NCBI GenBank assembly: GCA_031769625.1
Contig: JAUIMM010000637.1
Location: 372,001-436,000 of the forward strand
Direction of reading: 5' to 3'
Origin: Taudactylus pleione
Taxonomy: Eukaryota; Chordata; Amphibia; Anura; Myobatrachidae
DNA: 64,000 bases
Positions 58,101 to 59,382 of the stretch are shown piece by piece (positions within the stretch are counted from its first letter, which is position 1; every line of letters begins with the position of its first letter). The position numbers were made by a program, and so were the translations under genes. The notes beneath the pieces were generated by a model, which had not been told where the DNA came from, searched no databases, and worked only from the letters and a program-made list of their open reading frames with translations.

Positions 58101-59065
58101 GTTCTCACCCGCGGGACGCAGTGTCCCGCGGGTGGACAAACATGCGGTGACCCGGTCACCACCGGAGAATAGACGCCGGGCGCATGCGCCCGGCATCTAT
58201 TCTCCCTTTCTGCAGCGCTTGGGGGCTGCCCGGCATGTCCGTAAGCGCCGGGCAGTATGCCGAAAAGGGGACGCGTCTTATAGACACGCCCCCTTTTCAT
58301 AACCACGCCCCCTTTTTGGGCGCGCGCACACAAGATTGCGCTCTCTAGCTCCGGCGCCCTGCCTGCCGCCGGAGCTAGAGGGAACACTACTAAGCCTTGG
58401 AGAGAGAAAGTACCAACCAATCCGCTTCTTTCATTTTTCAAACACAGCCTGTAATCCGTTAGGAGCTGACTAGTTTGTACTTTATCACTCTCCACTGTCA
58501 CTCTCTACAAGGCTTCGTACATCTAACCCTATGAAATAAAACTTCAGCTGCAGAGGATAACTTCTAGCATTAAGAACAGGTTTCTGCAGGCTGCACAGAC
58601 GGACGGACGTGAAACACTTAGCCGCTGAACACAGACAGAATATTTAATTAGAACAATTTGCGCTGAAAAATAAAAAGCACCAAGCGGGAGGTGACCTGCT
58701 GCTACACACATCTAGCATCATTAAGATGCCTCACATTCCACATTTATTTTCCCCGACTATAAATAGCACCGAATCTACCTTCCAAATCCTCACTATGTGG
58801 AGTGGGGTTATGAAAACACATACTGTAAGATGCCAGGTACGTCTAATGTGTTAATCACAGAGCTACTCACTGGGCTTTGAAGAATCATCGAAACCCTCTT
58901 CTTCTGCTCCATCATGTTGAAGTCTTGGCGGAGGTCTGGAGCCATATTTCGTTCTCTCAGGTATTCTGGATTATTCTCATCCACCCGGTCAAAATACTTC
59001 TCTTTGTGTGGAGCATTTGTTGGAGGTGGTGAGGTCACCACCCCTGCATTCGCATCCCCATTCAT
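9752..59065 (-). CDS. ADD1: ADD1, alpha-adducin (whole coding span, 15 coding exons)
   Basis: Alpha-adducin is a membrane-skeleton protein that caps fast-growing actin ends and recruits spectrin to actin, working as heteromers with beta or gamma subunits. The joined exons encode 747 residues: an N-terminal head with an aldolase class II-like fold (about residues 130-340), a neck, and a long polar tail ending in a lysine-rich MARCKS-related segment. Every junction is GT-AG and all phases agree. Visible family landmarks include the N-terminal [26 protein letters not shown] in the head, REKTKWLN and LRTSTSAV (matching the Rho-kinase sites known as T445 and T480 in human), DDSDAA (the known caspase-3 site) and FRTPSFLKK at the C-terminus. 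Start: the ATG at 59065 has G at -3 and matches the family N-terminus. Non-coding exon 1 and the promoter are outside the window. Identification is by recognised protein similarity, not by a database search. Confidence 0.97.
10716..11145. repeat. MITE-like element, ACAGATGTGTCCT family, in ADD1 intron 15
   Basis: It starts GTACAGATGTGTCCTCATAC and contains inverted arms GCGACTGCGGGTGTATCTGC and GCAGATATGCCCGCAGTCGC. The right end is diverged. Confidence 0.7.
11220..11412. repeat. (GT)n followed by inverted repeat
   Basis: A GT run (11232-11252) is followed by GCTGCTCAGTGTGAACTGTC, which returns inverted at about 11372-11393. A smaller hairpin (CAATCAGCAGCTACTGATTG) lies inside. Confidence 0.7.
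11460..12240. repeat. Degenerate tandem/interspersed repeat
   Basis: Two related units each carry GAACCAGGACTGGC followed by a GCAGCC(A/C) block. The sequence looks repeat-derived and contains no gene. Confidence 0.45.
12279..12296. repeat. (TA)n microsatellite
   Basis: Simple dinucleotide run about 300 nt downstream of alternative exon 15 on the ADD1 strand. Confidence 0.9.
12590..12623 (-). CDS. ADD1: ADD1 exon 15, alternative 34-nt exon creating a short isoform
   Basis: The acceptor GGCTGCCAAACAG and donor CATA/GTAAGTATC bound 34 nt. Read in phase 1 after exon 14 they give [11 protein letters not shown] followed by TA, and the first A of exon 16 completes a TAA stop. The mammalian alternative exon gives the near-identical tail GDGCAREYLLP. 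Inclusion therefore yields a truncated alpha-adducin without the DDSD caspase site or the MARCKS-like calmodulin/PKC segment. A strong pyrimidine tract lies upstream (CTTTTTTCTTGTGG). Confidence 0.93.
13830..14420 (-). pseudogene. DIRS copy B tyrosine recombinase relic
   Basis: Recognisable pieces are [20 protein letters not shown] and FVPPVTPW, which align with the core-binding half of the recombinase in copy A. The part that should hold the H-x-x-R motif and the tyrosine is deleted, so it cannot be active. Confidence 0.75.
14421..15960 (-). pseudogene. DIRS copy B reverse transcriptase/RNase H relic
   Basis: RT motif A ([14 protein letters not shown]) is visible near 15650 and the YLDD codons survive near 15470, but they lie in different broken frames. 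RNase H and methyltransferase-like remnants extend to about 14430. Confidence 0.8.
15985..17215 (-). pseudogene. DIRS copy B Gag-like relic
   Basis: Short frames such as [20 protein letters not shown] at 16389-16610 match the Gag-like ORF of copy A. Multiple frameshifts break it. Confidence 0.7.
18460..18815. repeat. MITE-like element, ACAGATGTGTCCT family
   Basis: The right end reads AAAGGACACATCTGTATATA, and inverted arms TTGGTTGAACGTGAA and related sequence lie inside. It directly abuts the end of DIRS copy B. Confidence 0.6.
19530..19935. repeat. Palindromic repeat with CCCTAACC-rich core
   Basis: The ends carry CCGGCGGTTCAAATCCCGAC and GCCGGCTTCCCGACTGCATA. The core is rich in short CCTAACC/CCCTAAA units. 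A relative in the opposite orientation lies at 38375-38795. Confidence 0.6.
20025..20114 (-). CDS. ADD1: ADD1 exon 14 (residues 586-615)
   Basis: The exon enters and leaves in phase 1 and codes [20 protein letters not shown] then PPSTPIKQE, matching the mammalian EQKEKSPPD...PPPSTPIKLEE tail segment. It has 90 nt, acceptor CTTACCCCTTCAG and donor GTATGTC. Confidence 0.95.
20792..21049 (-). CDS. Candidate ADD1 cassette exon (86 codons)
   Basis: The acceptor CCCCACTTTTAG, with a CTAAT branch-like site upstream, opens a 258-nt segment with no stop in phase 1, ending at TTCAG/GTATCT, also phase 1. It starts [12 protein letters not shown] and continues with [20 protein letters not shown] and [20 protein letters not shown]. 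It is acidic, Ser/Pro-rich and predicted disordered, like the adducin tail. Inserted between exons 13 and 14 it adds 86 residues without shifting frame. The open frame runs 46 codons past the donor, so the donor choice is inferred. I do not recognise it from mammalian ADD1. Confidence 0.6.
21945..22295. repeat. MITE-like element (TGCCTACACA ends)
   Basis: It starts GGTGCCTACACATATAGCGAT and ends TGCTGTGTGTAGGCACC, with GATCTG/CAGATC inner arms. Related ends occur at 2750, 41590 and 46735. Confidence 0.7.
22823..22965. repeat. MITE-like hairpin (CCAATCAGCTCC family)
   Basis: GGGGGTGATTTATTAAAGC returns inverted as GCTTTGATAAATCTCCCCC. The inner arms are AACCAATCAGCTCCTGTCA and AGAAGCTGATTGGTTGG. 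It lies about 140 nt past the exon 13 donor, on the 3' side in ADD1. Confidence 0.8.
23106..23262 (-). CDS. ADD1: ADD1 exon 13 (residues 534-585)
   Basis: The exon codes [20 protein letters not shown], then [20 protein letters not shown] and [12 protein letters not shown]. It has 157 nt, acceptor CTTTGCACAG and donor GTTTGT (weak), leaving one G of the next codon (phase 1). That fits both the optional 86-codon exon and exon 14. Confidence 0.95.
23640..24260. other. Repeat-free intron segment, possible conserved non-coding element
   Basis: Unlike most of the intron, this stretch has no visible inverted repeats or low-complexity runs. It carries a homeodomain-type palindrome, CTTAATTAAG, near 24161. 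I see no splice-bounded coding segment. Functional status is unknown. Confidence 0.25.
24890..25045. repeat. Short inverted repeat
   Basis: ATCACCAGTGAGTATGCCA and CAAAATGCTGGCACC return inverted as GGCGACATACTCACTGGTGA and GGCAGCATTTTG. Confidence 0.65.
25280..25545. repeat. MITE-like element (GGGGTCAATCCAATTACC ends)
   Basis: The left end GGGGTCAATCCAATTACCTG matches the inverted right end GTAACTGGATGGACCCC. Confidence 0.6.
25635..25830. repeat. Inverted repeat
   Basis: TTTTTCAGTGTGTAATGTACCC at the left is matched by GGGTACATTACACGCAGAAAAA at the right. The inner arm GGGCTTCATGTTGC partly pairs with GTAGCCC. Confidence 0.7.
26310..26425. repeat. Short inverted repeat (AGAAGTTGCCCA)
   Basis: GAAGAAGTTGCCCATTGCACC faces GGTTGCTATGGGCAACTTCTC across about 90 bp. 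Confidence 0.7.
26966..27058 (-). CDS. Candidate ADD1 cassette exon (31 codons)
   Basis: The acceptor GAATTTGCTGTTTCAG and donor AAAG/GTATAT bound 93 nt that are open in exactly the required phase 0-0. They code [20 protein letters not shown] then [11 protein letters not shown]. It would sit between exons 12 and 13, in the tail. The composition (acidic, Ser-rich, ending in basic residues) resembles the neighbouring tail. It is not part of the mammalian alpha-adducin I know, so it may be lineage-specific or an under-described optional exon. Confidence 0.6.
27645..27910 (+). repeat. tRNA-derived SINE-like element
   Basis: The head resembles a tRNA-type SINE, with a weak A-box region around AGCTAGCATTGC and a B-box-like GGTTTGATTCCC at about 27699. 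The tail (ACTGTGAGCTCTACTGGGACAGGG...AAAGTGCTGCG...) ends in an A-rich run. The tail motif recurs inverted inside the Tc1 relic at 59500-59610. Confidence 0.6.
28187..28208. repeat. Poly(A) run
   Basis: About 20 A on the plus strand, poly(T) on the ADD1 strand. Confidence 0.85.
28347..28366. repeat. (TA)n microsatellite
   Basis: Simple dinucleotide run. Confidence 0.9.
28651..28668 (-). CDS. Candidate ADD1 microexon (18 nt, RLSVYK)
   Basis: Between ATTCTTTAATTGACAG and a near-perfect GTAAGTGC donor lie 18 nt that add six residues in phase 0-0 between exon 12 and the next exon. A good branch-site match (GCTAAC) sits just upstream of the pyrimidine-rich stretch, and a TGC lies close by. The upstream intron would be only 81 nt. 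I do not know this exon from mammalian ADD1. It is a prediction from splice signals and frame. Confidence 0.5.
28750..28839 (-). CDS. ADD1: ADD1 exon 12 (residues 504-533)
   Basis: The exon codes [20 protein letters not shown] then [10 protein letters not shown]. It has 90 nt, phase 0-0, acceptor TTATGCCTCAG and donor GTCAGT. A candidate microexon lies 81 nt downstream. Confidence 0.96.
29440..30330 (-). mobile_element. Tc1-like transposon relic
   Basis: Minus-strand sequence includes CTCAACTCCGTTGAACACC TTTGGGATGAATTGG, the remains of the D-L-N-P-I-E-H-L-W-D-E-L block of Tc1-type transposases, followed upstream and downstream by matching but frameshifted family sequence (for example the CATCCGCCAAATCCAGA stretch at 29850). 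No intact ORF remains. Confidence 0.65.
30385..31185. repeat. Composite: ACAGATGTGTCCT-type element with a second repeat inside
   Basis: The outer part resembles the family at 6697-7160 (TACAGAGGTGCCCTCAC... GGGACCTGGCGCG). An inserted block at 30790-31110 begins CCTTAACTAATGAGCGCCTG and ends near GGGCACCCATTAATGATC, matching the family at 34375-34715. Confidence 0.5.
31287..31425. repeat. Purine-rich GGGAGGGAAGGA tract
   Basis: About 140 bp of almost pure G and A on the plus strand with quasi-mirror symmetry. Any reading frames across it are low-complexity artefacts. Confidence 0.9.
31555..31690. repeat. Small inverted repeat
   Basis: CAGGCGAATTGCCATGCA faces GCAATGGCAATTCGTCACC. Confidence 0.6.
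31838..31939 (-). CDS. ADD1: ADD1 exon 11 (residues 470-503)
   Basis: The exon codes [20 protein letters not shown] to [15 protein letters not shown]478 and S479 lie in the equivalent of the human T480/S481 Rho-kinase and PKA sites. It has 102 nt, phase 0-0, acceptor CATCTTGCAG and donor GTAAATG. Confidence 0.97.
32802..32831 (-). CDS. Weak candidate ADD1 microexon (30 nt)
   Basis: A strong donor, GATCCG/GTGAGTGAC, is preceded 30 nt earlier by AATATCTCGCAG. The segment would add [10 protein letters not shown] in phase 0-0 between exons 10 and 11. The acceptor's pyrimidine tract is poor, so this may be chance. Confidence 0.2.
34375..34715. repeat. MITE-like element (GGGCACC/GGTGCCC family)
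   Basis: ATCGGGCACCTTAACTAATGGGC at the left returns inverted as GCCCATTAGTTAAGGCACCCGAT at the right, with inner arms around CTGCTC and GAGCAG. Relatives occur at 30790-31110, 39735-40050 and 43785-43900. Confidence 0.75.
35265..35360. repeat. Short inverted repeat (GGGGGTGATTCAATTC)
   Basis: GGGGGTGATTCAATTCATTGC faces GCAATGCATTGAATCGCCCCC. Confidence 0.7.
36235..36555. repeat. MITE-like hairpin (AAAGATTTTCTGTCCAACC family)
   Basis: The left arm GTACACACGTAAAGATTTTC and CCAACCATCC return inverted as GGATGGTTGGACAGAAAATC, then TTTACGTGTGTATGC. A relative lies at 53222-53525. Confidence 0.8.
37906..37998 (-). CDS. ADD1: ADD1 exon 10 alternative 3' extension (31 codons)
   Basis: The reading frame stays open past the proximal donor for exactly 93 nt, coding [17 protein letters not shown], then [14 protein letters not shown], up to a weaker donor GTCTGT at 37905. 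Mammalian ADD1 has the same 31-residue insertion made with a distal donor at this junction, and the residues look nearly identical. Conservation of an optional segment at this level implies that the longer isoform is functional in this species too. Confidence 0.9.
37999..38250 (-). CDS. ADD1: ADD1 exon 10, short form (residues 386-469)
   Basis: The exon codes [20 protein letters not shown], then [40 protein letters not shown] and ends SPKSKTK. It covers the neck, needed in adducins for oligomerisation and for actin/spectrin contact. T443 in REKTKW corresponds to the known Rho-kinase site. It has 252 nt, acceptor TTTTCTTATAG, and a proximal donor GTGTGG used for the standard isoform. Confidence 0.96.
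38375..38795. repeat. Palindromic repeat with GGTTAGG-rich core
   Basis: The ends GGGATGCCGATGG...CCGGCATCCC and GCGGCATCCCAACAGCCGGGA flank a core rich in short GGTTAGG units. It resembles 19530-19935 inverted. A strong splice-donor-like CAG/GTAAGTG lies on the minus strand near 38688. Confidence 0.6.
39228..39398 (-). CDS. ADD1: ADD1 exon 9 (residues 329-385)
   Basis: The exon codes [20 protein letters not shown], a serine/proline-rich stretch ([12 protein letters not shown]), then [15 protein letters not shown]. This covers the head-neck transition. It has 171 nt, phase 0-0, acceptor AATAATGTAG and donor GTAAGAAG. Confidence 0.97.
39735..40050. repeat. MITE-like element related to 34375-34715
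   Basis: It carries GGGTGCCTGACTGAGCAATTCAATTGTTAC and inverted GGAGCAATTGAACTG. The inner block around CTGCTCGCAGCCTCCTGGGG matches 30870-30910. Confidence 0.6.
40211..40309 (-). CDS. ADD1: ADD1 exon 8 (residues 296-328)
   Basis: The exon codes [20 protein letters not shown] and then [13 protein letters not shown], the end of the aldolase II-like domain. It has 99 nt, phase 0-0, acceptor TATTCCTCCAG and donor GTAATT. The intron to exon 7 is only 91 nt, the shortest one between constitutive exons here. Confidence 0.97.
40401..40544 (-). CDS. ADD1: ADD1 exon 7 (residues 248-295)
   Basis: The exon codes [20 protein letters not shown] through [20 protein letters not shown] in the head domain. 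It has 144 nt, phase 0-0, acceptor GCTCTTCTAG and donor GTGAGTCAC. Confidence 0.97.
40955..41290. repeat. MITE-like element (GATTCAATTCAATGC ends)
   Basis: GGGCTCGATTCAATTCAATGC faces GCATTGAATCATGCCC. The inner arms contain AACAGCATTGCG and GCGATGCTGTT. Confidence 0.65.
41590..41850. repeat. MITE-like element (CATACACACGGTCAGAT ends)
   Basis: GCATACACACGGTCAGATGAACG faces AATCTGACCGTGTGTAGGC. Short CGATTT/AAATCG arms lie inside. It lies about 100 nt from the exon 6 donor. Confidence 0.75.
41949..42098 (-). CDS. ADD1: ADD1 exon 6 (residues 198-247)
   Basis: The exon codes [18 protein letters not shown] to [10 protein letters not shown], the core of the aldolase class II-like fold. In true aldolases the H-x-H motif binds zinc; adducins keep the fold but are not known enzymes. 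It has 150 nt, phase 0 on both sides, acceptor CTATGCCTTAG and donor GTAAGTATG. Confidence 0.97.
42579..42594. repeat. (CA)n abutting the ADD1 exon 5 donor
   Basis: On the ADD1 strand, the donor GTAAGT continues directly as a TG repeat of about eight units. Confidence 0.9.
42599..42679 (-). CDS. ADD1: ADD1 exon 5 (residues 171-197)
   Basis: This 81-nt exon codes [20 protein letters not shown] to EVTASSL, a strongly conserved head segment. The acceptor is GTGTGATGCAG. The donor GTAAGT runs directly into a (TG)n microsatellite. Confidence 0.96.
42853..42908. repeat. Perfect 28-bp tandem duplication
   Basis: The unit beginning TAACCTCTATGAAATGGGAA occurs twice in direct succession without differences. 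Confidence 0.95.
43105..43595. repeat. MITE-like element with a second one nested
   Basis: The outer ends are CCCCTACACACTAC and GTACACAATCGTTTACGGTGTAAC. Nested at 43133-43290 is a clear hairpin: GGTCTTCAACCTTGACCCTC and CCAGCTGCTGTGGAACTACA, inverted in the right arm. Confidence 0.7.
43785..43900. repeat. Fragment related to 34375-34715
   Basis: It contains GGGAACCTTAACTAAAGGGCACC followed by GGAGCAACTCAATTG. Confidence 0.5.
44595..44694. repeat. (AC)n and (GTAT)n microsatellites near the exon 4 donor
   Basis: An AC run (44595-44612) and a GTAT run (44652-44694) lie in the first 134 nt of intron 4 on the ADD1 strand. Confidence 0.9.
44729..44880 (-). CDS. ADD1: ADD1 exon 4 (residues 120-170)
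   Basis: The acceptor TTTAATTTCAG is followed by GC completing the Ser codon, then [14 protein letters not shown] to [10 protein letters not shown]. This starts the aldolase II-like head domain. The 152-nt exon ends in phase 0 at a GTGAGTATT donor. Two microsatellites lie 34-134 nt into the following intron. Confidence 0.97.
45597..45759 (-). CDS. ADD1: ADD1 exon 3 (residues 66-119)
   Basis: The acceptor is CCTAATAG. The exon codes [20 protein letters not shown] and continues to GGMAALNL, part of the adducin head. Its 163 nt leave one base of a split Ser codon, and the donor is GTATGT. The phase fits the next exon exactly. Confidence 0.96.
46735..47002. repeat. Left part of MITE-like element split by DIRS copy A
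   Basis: It starts GGAGCATACACACTAGAATAT and has inner palindromes GTGCTCAATGTCGTTCATGA and AACGATATCATTAACGATATCGTT. The missing right end resumes at 53158. Confidence 0.75.
47049..47194. repeat. DIRS copy A left inverted terminal repeat
   Basis: GTCCACAGGGTTGACCTTGG through CACAGGCACCTCAGTT is the near-perfect reverse complement of 53000-53150. The element's extreme left end (47003-47048), beginning AACAAGAGATATGG, has its complement only in the internal region. Confidence 0.92.
47341..47452. repeat. DIRS copy A internal complementary region
   Basis: 47341-47406 is the reverse complement of the outermost left end, and 47404-47452 repeats the outermost right end. Their junction, CTTGTTTTCTAC, equals the two ends joined head to tail, as expected for the circle-junction template in the DIRS replication model. 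Confidence 0.9.
47472..50333 (-). CDS. DIRS copy A tyrosine recombinase ORF
   Basis: The open frame is 953 codons, of which roughly the last 320 resemble a DIRS tyrosine recombinase. A SAM-like core-binding region (about residues 640-740) is followed by the catalytic domain. The active-site set is visible: Arg in [10 protein letters not shown] (about R765), H891-x-x-R894 in KAHSTRS and Tyr927 in FLRFYAFD. The first 615 codons overlap the RT ORF in another frame and do not resemble a domain I know, so the true start may be internal or reached by frameshift. The enzyme would insert the circular DNA copy by strand exchange without target duplication. Such long overlap between RT and recombinase ORFs is typical of DIRS elements. 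Confidence 0.85.
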   Translation of the reverse strand: MLAQYHHGCLGSRSSLSGVRPVFSVQAALPVFLYESFSGQDQSWSDSGSYRILATSRGHCSRSAVSARDGVLFYSVSGTETQWFSSPYPEFEVSEQIPQSSQVQDENVTFHHSGDGTRGLYGLPRYPGRLSPCAHSTGTSAVSEVCYPEPSLPISGVAFWPFHGSEGVHQGDGGYGCPPSGSGSTSVAVPGRSSAAGELPGGASSTSPPDHCLSSSTRVVDKLEEVLPDSITADGSFGSPAGFSSAADFPDSREGRLPAAADTQLPEQLPPVGPFSYESSGVHGVDIRHGGICPVPFPAPAGADSIGMERVTSPDPLSDAGVVRGGSAVFGLVASDGASGRGAPLLDPGLGPAHDGCQSSGLGGSDRLIIASGSLVRGRSTSPHQHPGTAGCVQGPAVVRPRSSRKGGSGAVRQRHHGGVHQPPRGNSQSGSNVGGVSHSCLGGVSRSSDLGSLHSRSPQLGGGLPQPSRCASRGMVASPRGVSATRGQVGAAGAGLDGLPSQSQVARLRVKDKRRRRLSGRRSVGEMDVSPGVSVSSDILTSSGSAEIQAGRRHARAGGSGVAQTSLVLRSEVPLHRRSVPSSSASGPVVSGALPLPGPGSAVFDGVALETAVLRSRGFSSSVIGTMLRARKPASARIYHRVWRTYFQWCESRNYDPQVFRVSRILEFLQSGLDLGLRLASLKVHVSALSVWFQRRIATLPDVYTFFQGVLRIQPPFVPPVAPWDLTVVLRVLQGPPFEPLESVELKWLTFKTIFLLAIASARRVSELGALSCRPPFLIFHQDRAVLRTRPEFLPKVVSKFHINQELVVPAFQSPDLSAGEASLDVVRALRIYVDRTASVRKSDSLFVLFGFHKRGWPANKQTLARWLRSVICEAYAQEGLPVPASVKAHSTRSVGPSWAARRGASAVQLCKAATWSSIQTFLRFYAFDTFASQDASFGRRVLLSAQERPRP
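48488..50440 (-). CDS. DIRS copy A reverse transcriptase/RNase H/methyltransferase-like ORF
   Basis: The 650-residue ORF copies the element RNA into DNA. RT blocks in order are [15 protein letters not shown] (about 114-128), motif [12 protein letters not shown] with D161, motif [10 protein letters not shown] (193-201) and the YLDD box at 225-228. RNase H follows with D392 ([10 protein letters not shown]), E424 (ILELRA) and D449 (SDNATT). The C-terminal part (about 530-615: [37 protein letters not shown]) matches the methyltransferase-like region carried by DIRS proteins. All catalytic acids are present. The frame overlaps the Gag ORF by 47 nt and the recombinase ORF by 1.8 kb. Confidence 0.92.
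   Translation of the reverse strand: MLGALLPSRRISLLPDGTGLSLGDPRVGGRLLQFAQCWHNTTTDAWVREVVSQGYALSFRFRPPYQFFCTSPSLDKTKAGQIQVAIESLLQAGVIVPVPQSQRGTGYYSTLFLVQKPNGSHRPILNLKSLNRYLRVPRFRMKTLRSIILAMEPGDYMVSLDIQDAYLHVPIAPAHQRYRRFAILNHHYQFRALPFGLSTAPRVFTKVMAVMAAHLRGQGLRLLPYLDDLLLLASSPEVLLRHLHLTIACLQAHGWLINWKKSSLIPSQRMVHLGALLDSRQQRIFLTPEKVASLQLRIHSCLSSCRLSVHSAMRVLGSMVSTFDMVEFAQFHSRPLQGLILSEWNGLPHRIRSQMLVLSAEVRQSLAWWLQTVHLVEGRPFWIPDWVLLTTDASLRGWGAVTGSLSLQGRWSAEEALLPINILELRAVYRALQSSGPALHGRAVQVQSDNATTVAYINHQGGTRSRAAMSEVSRILAWAECHVPAISAVFIPGVLNWEADFLSRHDVHPGEWSLHPEVFQLLVDRWGLPELDLMASRHNHKLPVYGSRTRDAGACLVDALSVKWTFHLAYLFPPISLLPRVLRKFKQDGGTLVLVAPAWPRRPWYSDLRCLSIDAPYLLPQRRDLLSQGPCLYPDLGRLSLTAWLLRQPS
50394..51950 (-). 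CDS. DIRS copy A Gag-like ORF1
   Basis: The frame is open from 51965. I prefer the second Met (51950, MSDEETERS) because the first five codons look like leader. Near the N-terminus two CxxC pairs (FSCRRC and LCGRC) could form a zinc ribbon. The middle is Ser/Pro-rich and acidic, and the C-terminal third carries [20 protein letters not shown], a segment recognisable in copy B. The end is basic. By position and composition it is the structural Gag-like protein of DIRS elements. The assignment rests on context more than on a known domain. Confidence 0.75.
   Translation of the reverse strand: MSDEETERSVAPVLFSCRRCAAGVDGEDLSQDGLCGRCQLVPGPSNPPVSQDPPWAMFSQVLASIADRLSVPSAVPSRALPQPTIPHSPRVPQMLRSSPGAQTVGPYSGLPVYVQSSPGTCQSVVPLQSVAPTAPPPWVDVLSSSVQSLAASSSAFQSMLQGDVPPRVSKRPVVSSLAAQLSDSEVSSDDGEIHEDSDSDVMGQEVEAKSSINVPALVRAVRAILHVEDDAPAPRSKFPNFKKAKVTSTVFPLSDQLSDHMAAAWQLPSKRFHPQKRLAANYPFPEAHCRKWETPPAVDSHVTRLIKSATLPLPSISSLKDPTDRKVETCLKSIYSLSGAVARPSMAISWVAKAIEAWANALEDTFPDEAPDIQRALVGQMRDAASYIGEASLDASLLTSRVSAAAVSARRSLWLRSWRADADSKKGLEALPFNGDLLFGPDLDRIVDTLAKSKSAFLPLASAPAKVRSSAFRSFRVQGKAKGQSFPRHSATKAAPKPKKQAWSARRPSSKQEDKPAA
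53000..53157. repeat. DIRS copy A right inverted terminal repeat
   Basis: Reverse complement of 47049-47194, ending ...GGACCCTGAAGTAGAAA at the host junction. One visible difference is GGGGGTCC against GGGTCC. Confidence 0.92.
53158..53221. repeat. Right part of the MITE-like element split by DIRS copy A
   Basis: It reads ACGATATAGTTATCGTTCAC and ends CAGTGTGTAAGCACC, completing the element begun at 46735. CCCAGTGTGTAAG occurs twice in tandem. Confidence 0.7.
53222..53530. repeat. MITE-like hairpin related to 36235-36555
   Basis: CCATCCACTATATAATTTTC and TTGGAATGAAAACCTGGTAA return inverted as TTACCAGGTTTTCATTCCAA and GAAAATTGTATAGTAGATG. Confidence 0.8.
53960..54890 (-). pseudogene. DIRS copy C tyrosine recombinase relic
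   Basis: Fragments such as [20 protein letters not shown] and [20 protein letters not shown] align with the copy A recombinase but lie in several frames. Confidence 0.75.
54890..56040 (-). pseudogene. DIRS copy C RT/RNase H relic
   Basis: [10 protein letters not shown] and [20 protein letters not shown] match the RT connection region, and PINALELRT matches RNase H. At the catalytic YLDD box near 55778 the tyrosine codon reads TAA, so the box is interrupted by a stop. Confidence 0.8.
56085..56890 (-). pseudogene. DIRS copy C residual 5' region
   Basis: Position suggests what is left of the Gag region and 5' untranslated part. No clear similarity could be read. Confidence 0.35.
57110..57830. 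repeat. Large palindromic element (GGGCTCTATT ends)
   Basis: AAGGGCTCTATTATTAGCATT faces AGTAAATAGAGCCCTAA. Inner arms include GGAAATGTGATCTG/CAGATCGCATTTCC and the CCGGTGATCAGGCCTCCGGTGA block. It contains a strong donor-like CAG/GTAAGT on the minus strand near 57383. Confidence 0.65.
57995..58390. repeat. Interspersed repeat, copy 2 of 2
   Basis: It is homologous to 4655-4905 but longer and more GC-rich. Hairpins include ACCCGCGGGACGCAGTGTCC, and CTCTAGCTCCGGCGCC faces GCCGGAGCTAGAG. Confidence 0.75.
58390..58530. repeat. MITE-like hairpin (CCAATCAGCTCC family)
   Basis: AAGCCTTGGAGAGAGAAAG faces ACTCTCTACAAGGCTT. The inner arms are ACCAACCAATCCGCTTC and AGGAGCTGACTAGTTTGT. Confidence 0.7.
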
Positions 59066-59084
59066 AGCACAACCTTATCCAGTC
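58871..59084 (-). CDS. ADD1: ADD1 exon 2 (start codon; residues 1-65)
   Basis: The exon opens after a TTCTCTTCTAG acceptor with 19 nt of 5' UTR, then ATG at 59063-59065. It codes [10 protein letters not shown] through MILQSP, an almost unchanged adducin N-terminus, and ends before a GTGAGT donor at 58870 in phase 0. The intron that follows is 13.1 kb and holds two DIRS elements. Confidence 0.97.
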
Positions 59085-59382
59085 CTAGAAGAGAAACCGA
59101 AAATCACTATTCATGCGTACAAAGAAGTTTTATAATAAAATCTGATTAAAAGAAAACATAGTACTTGCAGAAATCAACATAAAGCCACATATCCAAGTGT
59201 GAAAAAACAAACCAGAAAAGGAAATCATGGCTACTATGTAACCGTGAGGAGGTCTGCTAAGCCATGTGATGGTGGGTGACTGCCAGGAGCACAGTGAGGA
59301 ATGTTTAAATTATAGTGTAATAAATATTAAGGTCACTGCTATACAATAGAGAAGAGTTTTCATTGTGCTATATAATCCACAT

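Noticed and set aside
58019..58501. 160-codon minus-strand frame
   Set aside because: It spans a GC-rich repeat that is also present at 4655-4905 and has no splice or protein support.
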